Below are positions 52,131 through 60,321 of a stretch of DNA of 64,000 nt, piece by piece. The stretch's first letter is position 1. Every line of letters starts with the position of its first letter. The DNA is from Peribacillus huizhouensis (GTDB lineage: Bacteria; Bacillota; Bacilli; Bacillales; DSM-1321). Where the stretch lies: contig NZ_JACJHX010000006.1 of the NCBI RefSeq assembly GCF_014138605.1, forward strand, positions 62,001-126,000, in the 5' to 3' direction. The notes below the pieces were generated by a model. It ran no database searches. It saw only the letters and a program-made list of their open reading frames with translations, and was not told the origin of the DNA. Both the position numbers and the translations under genes were made by a program.

Positions 52131-53694
52131 ATGACAAGAAAATTTGGGTGTTTGATACGACTTTACGGGATGGTGAGCAAGTTCCTGGAGCAAAACTTAA
52201 TTTGTATGAAAAACTCGAAGTAGCACGTCAATTAAGGAAACTACAAGTCGATATTATTGAGGCTGGTTTCCCTGCATCTTCAGTTGGTGATTTTAATGCT
52301 GTGAAAGAAATTGCAACGAAAGTGGGAAATACAGATGATATCATGATCACAGCGTTAGCACGAGCGGTAAAAGCAGATATTGACTCTGTTTATAATGTGT
52401 GAAATATGCTGAAAAACCATTAATTCATATGGTGCTTGGAACTTCAGATATTCATGTAGAGAAAAAATTCGGTAAATCCAAAAATCAAATTTTAGACATT
52501 GGTGTGGAAGCTGTGAATTATGCAAAAACACTACTCCCTGATGTGCAATATTCTACAGAAGATGCGTCTCGATCAGATTTTGAGTAATTATGGACAACAA
52601 TTGAAGCTGTTGTGAAAGCGGGAGCTACGATTATTAATGTACCTGACACAGTTGGTTATGCCGTTCCTGAAGAGTTTGGTGAGTTAATTTTCAAATTAAA
52701 TGACCGCTTGAAAAATCTAAATGATAAGGCACTTTTAAGTGTACATTGTCACAATGACCTTGGAATGGCAACTTCAAACACGAGGGCAGCTATTAAAAAT
52801 GGCGCTGATAAAGTTGAATGTACAATTAATGGCATTGGTGAACGTGCAGGTAATGCTGCACTAGAAGAGGTTGTAATGGCTCTTAATACGCGCCAAGCAT
52901 TCTATAACGTTCACTCAAACATCAATACGAAAGAAATAATGAATACATCAAAACTTGTCAGTAGTTTAATGGGGCTTGATGTTCAAGTAAATAAAGCGAT
53001 TACAGGTGATAATGCCTTTGCACATTCTTCTGGTATCCATCAAGATGGGGTGTTGAAGTCAAGAGATGCTTATAAGATTATTAGCCCGACAGAAGTCGGT
53101 TTAACCGATATGGAACTCGTGTTAACGGCTCGTTCTGGTCGTCATGCAGTGAAAAACGCACTTGGAAAATTAGGCTTTAATCAATTAACAGATCCACAAT
53201 TTGAAGATATAATTACTCATTTTCTTGAGTTAGCAGATGTTAAAAAAGAAGTGTATAACCATGATTTATATGTCATAACCGAAAACTATTACTCCAAACA
53301 TGATATGAATAATCAGGATATCAAATATTATAGCGACAATTTCTATGAACTAATTGACCTCCAAGTAATTAGTAATCCAATATTTCCATCGGCGAGTGTG
53401 AAAATTAAGAAGGGAAATCAAATTTTTAAGAGTAGCACTGTTGGTTCTGGACCTATTGATGCATTATATTCATCGATTAAAGAAATCATTGATTTAGATA
53501 TTAAATTATTAGAATACAAAATTAGTAGAGTATCACGAGGGAAAGAAGCGCTAGGTAAAGTTAAGTTACAAGTGGATTATAAAGGAGAAAAATACATCGC
53601 CAAAGCAACAGATACAGATGTGATTAAAGCAAGTGCTTTAGCTTATATTAATGTCGTAAACAGTAATATTGTTGGAAACTTACTTCCAGTTTAA
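52131..53694 (+). pseudogene. leuA: 2-isopropylmalate synthase, disrupted
   Basis: First enzyme of leucine synthesis, recognisable along its whole length ([66 protein letters not shown], and the C-terminal regulatory domain to GNLLPV). Three lesions break it. A one-base loss just after ATGACAAGAAAA shifts the frame before IWVFDTT. A frameshift at ~52395-52402 lies between SVYN and KYAEKP. An in-frame TAA at 52585-52587 falls between SRSDFE and LWTTIEAV. About 520 residues if repaired. The downstream leuBCD genes are not present; a repeat follows immediately. Confidence 0.9.
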
Positions 53695-53696
53695 CT

Positions 53697-53905
53697 AGAT
53701 AGTGGCTATTCAATAAGCGTTCCATTCGTGGGGGATTCCATCATCCCCACGAAAAGTTAGTCCAGTTCGATTGTCGCATGACGTAGTTTGTAACAGTGTA
53801 TCACAGCTTAGTACCTCAGACGGGCTATGAGCCGAAACTTGATTTGGCACGTATTCACCTATAAGTTTCATCGATTCCTTCTATAAGCCTTATAATGGAG
53901 GGTAC
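53697..53905 (-). repeat. Diverged family-B remnant, copy 7, behind leuA
   Basis: The right-end hairpin CGTGGGGGATTCCATCATCCCCACG followed by TTAGTCC matches the minus-oriented right ends at 15526 and 39764 in layout. TTTCATCGATTCCTTCTATAAGCC near the other end parallels the left-end block TTCTTCGATTCTTCTAAGC. Confidence 0.5.
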
Positions 53906-53932
53906 GGCCCATTATTGTAGGATATATTGGTA

Positions 53933-54973
53933 TCATATTAGAAAATATGCTAAAAGACTAAGACAAATTGAAGTTATTAACATGGCAATCAATGGTCTTA
54001 ACGCTTTTGTGCGAAGATCACGAAGACTCACATTTAGGCCTAGACCTACCATGGCCGCGGTTAAACACCAAGTAGTCAAATTAGAGATTCCACTCAAAAT
54101 TCCTTCAGTAATAGGGATATAACCACCGAGGGCATAGCTACCGAATAAACTCATAAGGATGAAACCGATTAAGAACCATGGGAATTCAATTTTATTTTCT
54201 GGTGAGTTATGATCCGGATATTTTCGTTTCATAAAATACATGAATATAAAGCATAACGGAACGAGCAGGAACACACGACCTAATTTCGCTAGTAAGCCGA
54301 TAGCAAGCGCATCTTCCCCGCCAGGTGCTGTAGCTAAGGCAACATGGGCGATTTCGTGTAAGCTAATACCAGACCAAATTCCATATTCAATAGCAGTTAG
54401 TGGTAAAATTGGACGGAGTATGGTGTAAACAATTGCAAAAATCGTCCCAACTAGTGCAATAATTCCTACTCCAATTGCTGTATCTTCATCTTTTGATTTG
54501 ACAATAGGAGCAATCGCAGCGATGGCAGCCGCACCGCAAACGCCAGTCCCAACTCCTAAAAGTAAAGAAATGTTTTTATCAGCCTTAAATACTTTAGCAA
54601 GCCATATTGTTAAAAGGATTGCAAAAATAATAACGCAAGCATCTCGAATTATCAGTCCAATCCCATCTTGTAAAACCGTATTGATATTTAATTTCAATCC
54701 GTACAAAATAATAGCTAAGCGTAGTAGCCTCTTTGATGAGAACGCAATTCCAGCTCGGATTGCTTCTGGATAACCAAATACTTGCCGATAAAAAACCGCA
54801 ATCACAATTGCAGATGCTAGCAGACCAACCTGTTGAAACCCTGGCACCTTAGCTAATAAGAAGCCAAGGAAAGCGATAAAAAAGGTGAAGGCAATTCCAC
54901 CAATCCAGATTAAGGTTGCAGCTTTTCGTTTAGGTTCCATTTGTTCATGTACTTTTACTCTTTCTGTTTCCAA
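53933..54973 (-). CDS. YeiH family putative sulfate/anion exporter
   Basis: 346 residues, about ten membrane segments. Family blocks: FGYPEAIRAGIAFSSKRLLRLAIILYGLKLN, LLGVGTGVCGAAAIAAIAPIVKSKDEDTAIGVGIIALVGT, YGIWSGISLHEIAHVALA and LTTWCLTAAMVGLGLNVSLRDL. Start TTG 54973 has GGAGGTGA 5 nt upstream. The ATG at 55000 precedes that RBS and is less likely. Divergent from a LysR regulator, the classic yeiE-yeiH-like arrangement. Confidence 0.9.
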   Translation of the reverse strand: METERVKVHEQMEPKRKAATLIWIGGIAFTFFIAFLGFLLAKVPGFQQVGLLASAIVIAVFYRQVFGYPEAIRAGIAFSSKRLLRLAIILYGLKLNINTVLQDGIGLIIRDACVIIFAILLTIWLAKVFKADKNISLLLGVGTGVCGAAAIAAIAPIVKSKDEDTAIGVGIIALVGTIFAIVYTILRPILPLTAIEYGIWSGISLHEIAHVALATAPGGEDALAIGLLAKLGRVFLLVPLCFIFMYFMKRKYPDHNSPENKIEFPWFLIGFILMSLFGSYALGGYIPITEGILSGISNLTTWCLTAAMVGLGLNVSLRDLRTKALRPLIAMLITSICLSLLAYFLI

Positions 54974-55055
54974 TTCCTCACCTCCAAAAATGTACCTCAT
55001 TGTTAAGATAATTCAAATATGATGATAAGGAAAATAATTATATATGATATAAATA

Positions 55056-55070
55056 ATAAGTAATACTTAT
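55056..55070. promoter_or_regulatory. LysR-type T-N11-A palindrome
   Basis: ATAAGTAATACTTAT, a perfect 15-bp palindrome with the ATAAG-N5-CTTAT form typical of LysR-family sites. It lies in the intergenic space between the exporter and lysR starts and ends 15 bp before the lysR ATG. Confidence 0.6.
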
Positions 55071-55085
55071 AGTAGGAGGGGGATT

Positions 55086-55997
55086 ATGGACCAACACTTA
55101 CTCGTATTTGTAACAGTAGTGGAAAATGGTAACTTTTCACGTGCTGCTGAGAAATTACATATGACTCAACCAGCCGTAAGTCAGTACATCCAATTATTAG
55201 AACGTTCTTATGGTGCGAAGCTACTCGATCGCAGTAATAAATATGTTCGGTTAAATAAAGCGGGTGAAATTGTCTATTATCATGCAAAGGAAATATTAGG
55301 CCTTTATTCGAAAATGCAAGATTTAATTGATGATTTGTCTAATCTAGCAAGCGGGCAGCTATCAATTGGTGCGAGCTATACTTTTGGGGAATATGTTCTT
55401 CCGCATTTTGTTGCCAAATTGCAAGAACAGTATCCTCTCATAAAGCCTAGTATTACAATTGGCAATACAAAGGAGATAGCGGAGTTGGTACTTAGAAACC
55501 AACTGGATGTTGGAATTATCGAAGGAGATTTCAAGAATACACAACTTTCCATTGATGCATTTGCGGAAGATAGAATGTTTGTAGTTGCTTCTTCTCATCA
55601 CCGTTTGGCCCAACGAGATAATGAGGCTGAAATTTCCGAACTGGAAAAAGAAAGATGGATCGTCCGCGAAATAGGATCTGGAACGAGGGAAGCAGTAGAA
55701 AAAGTGTTTCATTCTATGTCGATTTCCCCTAATGACATCATGGAATTCGGGAGTACCCAATTGATAAAAGAATCGGTTGAATCAGGACTAGGTATTACTC
55801 TCTTGTCTCATTTAACGATTCGAAAGGAAATATCTATGGGGCTATTAAAAGTTGTTCAAGTAAAAGGCACGCCGTTTAAAAGAAAATTTTCAATTGTATT
55901 GCGAACATCTTTTAAAACAAAAGCATTAGAAGTGTTTATCAATCTGTTAAAAGAAAAATACTTAATCGACGATCATATAAAGATGGAAGGGAATTGA
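55086..55997 (+). CDS. LysR family transcriptional regulator (CysL/YeiE-like)
   Basis: 303 residues. N-terminal HTH: MDQHLLVFVTVVENGNFSRAAEKLHMTQPAVSQYIQLLERSYGAKLLDRSNKYVRLNKAG (1-61). The effector domain runs ~88-295: GQLSIGASYTFGEYVLPHFVAKLQEQYP, LDVGIIEGDF, REIGSGTREAVEKVF and ESVESGLGITLLSHLTI. ATG 55086 follows TAGGAGGGGG. Divergent from the YeiH-like exporter, which it probably controls. Confidence 0.94.
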   Translation: MDQHLLVFVTVVENGNFSRAAEKLHMTQPAVSQYIQLLERSYGAKLLDRSNKYVRLNKAGEIVYYHAKEILGLYSKMQDLIDDLSNLASGQLSIGASYTFGEYVLPHFVAKLQEQYPLIKPSITIGNTKEIAELVLRNQLDVGIIEGDFKNTQLSIDAFAEDRMFVVASSHHRLAQRDNEAEISELEKERWIVREIGSGTREAVEKVFHSMSISPNDIMEFGSTQLIKESVESGLGITLLSHLTIRKEISMGLLKVVQVKGTPFKRKFSIVLRTSFKTKALEVFINLLKEKYLIDDHIKMEGN

Positions 55998-56570
55998 AAT
56001 ACTAATGATTAGAATAAATAATATTATTATTAAAATTCAACTTTAGCCGATGAAAGAGTGATGTTTATTAATAGGGTGTGCTCTTCTAAATCTAGGTGAA
56101 ATTATAACGGATATTACCCAAAAAGATATATGATAAGGTGAGATTTATGAAATGCATGCAAACTCCATATTTACTCACGTTAAATTAAGGTAGAAATAAT
56201 TATCACTTCTAGAAAAAATGATTACTTTTTATTTAACCATCTGAATTTCTTTTGAGAATTTTTACGGCATTTTTAATGACATTAGGAATCGGCATGTTTA
56301 ATCGACCTGCATTCTCAATAATGGATATCAATTATTGAGAATATGGAGGTAAAGGTAAAATAAAATACATCCTTAAGCTAAAATTTTTTAACTAAGTCTT
56401 GATTTATCGGTGTGTAGCAATTACTATAAAAGTAACAAAAAAATGGAAGGGTGACCTTGAAACAATGATCAATTAATCCTATTTATTAAGAAAAATTCGT
56501 TAGACATACGATCTTTTTTTCTGGATAGGATTAGCCTGTACATTATTACATACAAGCCAATAAGATCATT
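55998..56570. other. Intergenic region with a possible MFS scrap
   Basis: No intact gene. At ~56255-56330 a frame reads FTAFLMTLGIGMFNRPAFSIMDINY, resembling an internal segment of a 14-TM drug-efflux MFS protein (GLGxGxFxxPxxxxIM). It is too short to call. ATTCTCAATAATGGATATCAATTATTGAGAAT (~56313-56344) is a perfect-armed hairpin. Confidence 0.35.
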
Positions 56571-56593
56571 GTGTTCCTTCCATTAGGGATATT

Positions 56594-56665
56594 ATGCCAT
56601 TTTGTCATTGTATTGTACTGCCTCCTGTCCAGATCATTAACAGGAGGTTTTATTTTGGAAAATAA
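56594..56665 (+). promoter_or_regulatory. Candidate translational attenuator: leader peptide and RBS-sequestering hairpin
   Basis: CCTCCTGT (56621-56628) pairs perfectly with ACAGGAGG (56640-56647), which contains the RBS of the MFS gene; the loop is 11 nt. A 23-codon frame starting at ATG 56594 (MPFCHCIVLPPVQIINRRFY...) runs through the hairpin and stops at 56663-56665, overlapping the MFS start. Ribosome stalling in this frame would open the stem, as in erm/cat-type attenuators. Predicted, not proven. Confidence 0.55.
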
Positions 56666-57905
56666 CATTTCATCGGACACATCACCTAAATTGTTTAGCA
56701 ACCGCGTGTTTCAAGCTATTATCGTTTCGGGTCTATTTTTACAAATAGGAATTTGGGTAAGGAATTTTGCGGTACTATTGTTTGTCATGGAGCAGACAAA
56801 TGGTGATCCATTTGCAGTTTCCATGATTTCGGTAGCGGAATTCGCTCCTATTTTTATTTTTTCATTTATTGGCGGTACATTTGCTGACCGCTGGAACCCG
56901 AAAAAAACAATGGTGTGGTGCGACATTTTAAGTGCTATTTCTGTATTTGCTGTTTTAATCACGCTTATATTCGGAACTTGGCAAGTTGTGTTTTTTGTAA
57001 CTTTAATCTCAGCGATTCTATCACAATTTTCACAGCCCTCAGGAATGAAGTTATTTAAATTACATTTGCCAGAAGACCAAGTTCAAGCTGGGATGTCGGT
57101 CTATCAAACAATATTTGCTGTATTTATGGTATTAGGACCTGTTATTGGGACATTTACTTTTCAATCCTTTGGTATAGAGATATCAATTATGATAACAGGA
57201 TTGGCATTTTTACTTTCAGCAGGTGCACTCGCTTTTCTTCCAAAAGATTACAAAGTAGCAGAGGTAGAAGGAACAACAACATTATGGCAAGAAATGAAGA
57301 GCGGTGTTAAATATGTTCTGAATAAAAAGGAATTAAGCTTGTTAGGATTATGTTTCTTAGCTGCAGGACTTGGATTAGGTTTTATCCATCCCCTGTCGAT
57401 TTTCCTTGTAACTGAACAACTCGGCTTACCAAAGGAAAATCTTCAATGGTTATTTATGGTCAACGGTATAGGCATGATATTAGGTGGAGCCGTTGTCATG
57501 ATTTTCGCTAAAACAGTAACTCCTCAACGACTCATCACCTTTGGGATGCTTGTAAATGCGATAGGTTTAGCGGTCATGGGATTATCAACAAATTTTTGGC
57601 TTACGTTAACAGCTGAATTTGTTAATGGGTTAATGCTTCCTTGTATTCAGATAGGTATTAATACGATGATTTTGCAAAAAACGGAAGGTGCATATATTGG
57701 TAGGGTCAACGGAATCTTAATGCCTCTATTTACTGGTTCGATGGTATTAACAATGAGTATGGCTGGAATCGTCAAAGAGAAATTCTCATTAGTTGCTACT
57801 TTTGAAGTAGCCGCAGTCTTATTTATTATCGGCATGTTTTTCATTTTGCCATTATACAATCAGAAAACGGAAGTAAAACCAGAGAAACTTATCTCCCAAG
57901 ATTAG
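56655..57905 (+). CDS. MFS efflux transporter (macrolide-efflux MefA-like group)
   Basis: 416 residues with 12 membrane segments. VFQAIIVSGLFLQIGIWVRNFAVLLFVMEQTNGDPFAVSMISVAEFAPIFIFSFIGGTFADRWNPKKTMVWCDILSA shows motif A (GGTFADRWNPKK). QFSQPSGMKLFKLHLPEDQVQAGMSVYQT is typical of the Mef/MFS_3 group. The TTG at 56655 is 7 nt after AGGAGG. A longer frame from 56571 would run through the hairpin and is not favoured. Possibly antibiotic-inducible through the leader hairpin. Confidence 0.88.
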   Translation: MENNISSDTSPKLFSNRVFQAIIVSGLFLQIGIWVRNFAVLLFVMEQTNGDPFAVSMISVAEFAPIFIFSFIGGTFADRWNPKKTMVWCDILSAISVFAVLITLIFGTWQVVFFVTLISAILSQFSQPSGMKLFKLHLPEDQVQAGMSVYQTIFAVFMVLGPVIGTFTFQSFGIEISIMITGLAFLLSAGALAFLPKDYKVAEVEGTTTLWQEMKSGVKYVLNKKELSLLGLCFLAAGLGLGFIHPLSIFLVTEQLGLPKENLQWLFMVNGIGMILGGAVVMIFAKTVTPQRLITFGMLVNAIGLAVMGLSTNFWLTLTAEFVNGLMLPCIQIGINTMILQKTEGAYIGRVNGILMPLFTGSMVLTMSMAGIVKEKFSLVATFEVAAVLFIIGMFFILPLYNQKTEVKPEKLISQD

Positions 57906-57927
57906 TCTTTTTTAAATAGAAAGACAT

Positions 57928-57977
57928 GGGCTGTCTCTGTAGTTGGTAAATAAACTAACTACTGGGACAGCTCTTTT
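57928..57977 (+). terminator. Terminator after the MFS gene
   Basis: GGGCTGTCTCTGTAGTTGGT / ACTAACTACTGGGACAGCTC extended stem, tail TTTTCATTTT. Confidence 0.85.
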
Positions 57978-58077
57978 CATTTTATTAGCTGTAAATATTA
58001 CCTGAATGAATCAACTTTATTTTATATAAACTGATTGACTTAACTTAAAAAGAGGAGTAAATTTTAATAGTTCGAAA

Positions 58078-58090
58078 ATGAACTGTTCAT
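58078..58090 (+). promoter_or_regulatory. Candidate MarR operator
   Basis: ATGAACtGTTCAT, a perfect 13-bp palindrome 27 bp before the marR start, with a further AGTTCgaaaatGAACT repeat overlapping it. Position fits autoregulation. Confidence 0.6.
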
Positions 58091-58117
58091 AAATATAAGA
58101 AAATTGGTGATGTAAGA

Positions 58118-58600
58118 ATGGAAAATGAAAATCAACAATTCATGCGTTCAGTACAGGTCATGCGTTCATTTTGGAACGTGCAGAAAAATATCATGCGATT
58201 TGTTCAAAAGACAGCGGTTGAGAATGGATTATCAGTGCCGCAATATTCAATTTTGATAAGCATTGCACCTCTTAAGGAAATGACGCAAAAAACTCTTGGT
58301 GAGTTAACCTTCCTTCCGAAAAGCACACTGAGCCAAGCAGTTGATGGACTTGTTCAAGCAGGTTGGTTGTATCGCAAGCAAGTAGAAGGCAACCGAAGAG
58401 AGATACAACTTACTCTAAGTGACAAAGGTGAAACATTTTTAAAAACAATTCATCGAAAAGAAGGTGGAATTCATCAAGTTTTTCAAGCGGCAATTGAAAT
58501 ACTGACTGAAAAACAGGTTGAAGAACTACTTAAATCACATCTTCAAATTACAAATTATTTAGAAGAGCAGGCAAGAGTAGAAGGAGAGGGTTTGAAATGA
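58118..58600 (+). CDS. MarR family regulator of the ABC exporter operon
   Basis: 160 residues. Winged helix: VPQYSILISIAPLKEMTQKTLGELTFLPKSTLSQAVDGLVQAGWLYRKQVEGNRREIQLTLSDKGETFL (recognition helix STLSQAVDGL; wing EGNRREIQL). Dimerisation helices at both ends. Overlaps the first ABC gene by 4 nt (ATGA). Confidence 0.93.
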   Translation: MENENQQFMRSVQVMRSFWNVQKNIMRFVQKTAVENGLSVPQYSILISIAPLKEMTQKTLGELTFLPKSTLSQAVDGLVQAGWLYRKQVEGNRREIQLTLSDKGETFLKTIHRKEGGIHQVFQAAIEILTEKQVEELLKSHLQITNYLEEQARVEGEGLK

Positions 58601-60321
58601 TTAAAATCCTGAAAAATCTAACCGTTTATAAGTGGATTGTATTAGTGGTAATCGGACTTGTCTTTGTTCAATCAATGTCTGATCTTTATTTACCAACACT
58701 AATGGCGGATATTATCGACAAAGGAGTTGTTGTTGGTAAAACTCCTTATATTTGGAAAATCGGTGGTTTAATGATGCTTGTAGCTGCGTTAGGCGCAATT
58801 GCCTCCGTATTTGCAAGTTATTATTCAGCAAAAGCAGCAATGGGACTTGGACGCGATCTTCGCCGGAAAGTCTTTAACAAAGTTGAACAATTTTCACTAC
58901 AGGAATTTGACGAAATAGGTACTGCTTCGTTAATTACACGAACAACCAATGACATTACACAAGTTCAACAAGTGGTCATTATGATGCTCCGTATGGTTAT
59001 CAGTGCACCGATTATGTTAGTTGGTGGAATTATTATGGCTGTTTCCAAAGATGCAAAATTATCACTTGTTATTGTCGTTACTATGCCTGTTTTAGTCGGT
59101 TCAATATTATTGATACTTTATAAAGGGATGCCGCTATTTCAAAAAGTACAAAAACGATTAGACCGATTGAATCTTGTTGTCCGAGAAAACCTAACTGGGA
59201 TTCGTGTTATTCGTGCGTTTAATCGTGAAACTGAAGAGAAAGTACGTTTGACTCAAGCGAATAAAGAGTTGACAGATGTATCGATTAAAGTAAATAAAGT
59301 CATGGCATTTATGATGCCTGTGATGATGCTTGTTATGAATATAACGGTTGTCGCAATTATTTGGTTCGGTGGTATTCGCATTGATAACGGTGGAATGCAG
59401 ATTGGCGACCTGATGGCATTTATTCAATATGTTATGCAAATTATGTTTGCACTTATAATGGCGTCAATGATGTTCATCATGGTTCCACGTGCTGCTGTGT
59501 CGGCAAAGCGGATTAACGAAGTACTCGACATGAAACCGGTCATTTTAGATGAAGGAACACAAAAAGCTTATCAAAAACGTGGAACACTTGAATTTGAGCA
59601 AGTGACTTTTAGTTATCCAGGAGCAGAAGAACCTGCATTATCGAACATTAGTTTTAGCGCACGTCCTGGTGAGATTACTGCAATTATCGGTGGAACAGGT
59701 TCAGGGAAATCAACCCTCGTTAATTTAATCCCACGCTTTTATGATATTTCGAGTGGAACAATTCGCGTCAATGGTGTTGATATACGTGAAGTACCACAAG
59801 AAGAAGTTCGTTCGAAAATTGGTTTTGTACCACAAAAAGCAGTCCTCTTTACAGGTACGATTGCTGATAATATTCGCTTTGGTAAAGAAAACGCAACACA
59901 GGATGAAATCGAACACGCAGCTCGGATTGCGCAAGCGGAAGATTTTATTTGTAAAATGAAAGACGGTTATCAATCAAAAATCGAACAAGGTGGTCAGAAC
60001 GTCTCCGGTGGACAAAAACAACGCTTGTCGATTGCAAGAGCCCTTGTTAGAAAGCCTGATCTTTATATATTCGATGATAGTTTTTCCGCCCTTGATTATA
60101 AGACTGACGCAATGCTTCGAGCGGCACTAAAAAATGAAACAGAAGATGCGACAGTATTACTTGTTGCCCAACGTGTTAGTACGGTCGTAGACGCAGATCA
60201 AATTATCGTATTAGATAACGGCCAAATTGCAGGAAAAGGCACTCATCAAGAGTTGCTACAAACAAATGATGTATACCGAGAAATTGTCGAATCTCAGCTT
60301 TCAGAGGAGGAGATTGCATGA
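58597..60321 (+). CDS. Heterodimeric ABC multidrug exporter, subunit 1 (YheI/BmrC-like)
   Basis: 574 residues. Six-segment membrane domain (~1-310), then NBD: Walker A GGTGSGKST (~366), Q-loop FVPQKAVLFTG, signature NVSGGQKQRLSIARAL, Walker B LYIFDDSFSALD and H-loop VAQRVS. Walker B ends in Asp (FDDSF) rather than Glu, and the H-loop has Gln in place of His. The site it contributes is therefore degenerate, as in one half of heterodimeric exporters. Overlaps both neighbours by 4 nt. Confidence 0.93.
   Translation: MIKILKNLTVYKWIVLVVIGLVFVQSMSDLYLPTLMADIIDKGVVVGKTPYIWKIGGLMMLVAALGAIASVFASYYSAKAAMGLGRDLRRKVFNKVEQFSLQEFDEIGTASLITRTTNDITQVQQVVIMMLRMVISAPIMLVGGIIMAVSKDAKLSLVIVVTMPVLVGSILLILYKGMPLFQKVQKRLDRLNLVVRENLTGIRVIRAFNRETEEKVRLTQANKELTDVSIKVNKVMAFMMPVMMLVMNITVVAIIWFGGIRIDNGGMQIGDLMAFIQYVMQIMFALIMASMMFIMVPRAAVSAKRINEVLDMKPVILDEGTQKAYQKRGTLEFEQVTFSYPGAEEPALSNISFSARPGEITAIIGGTGSGKSTLVNLIPRFYDISSGTIRVNGVDIREVPQEEVRSKIGFVPQKAVLFTGTIADNIRFGKENATQDEIEHAARIAQAEDFICKMKDGYQSKIEQGGQNVSGGQKQRLSIARALVRKPDLYIFDDSFSALDYKTDAMLRAALKNETEDATVLLVAQRVSTVVDADQIIVLDNGQIAGKGTHQELLQTNDVYREIVESQLSEEEIA

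Noticed and set aside
10666-53905. Recurrent intergenic blocks as a CRISPR array
   Set aside because: Copies are 100-320 bp, dispersed over 43 kb and in both orientations; no short repeat-spacer periodicity and no cas genes.
55362-55760. 132-codon minus frame
   Set aside because: Antisense to the confident LysR gene.
56255-56330. MFS-like fragment FTAFLMTLGIGMFNRPAFSIM
   Set aside because: Too short and degraded to call a pseudogene; listed only in the gap entry.
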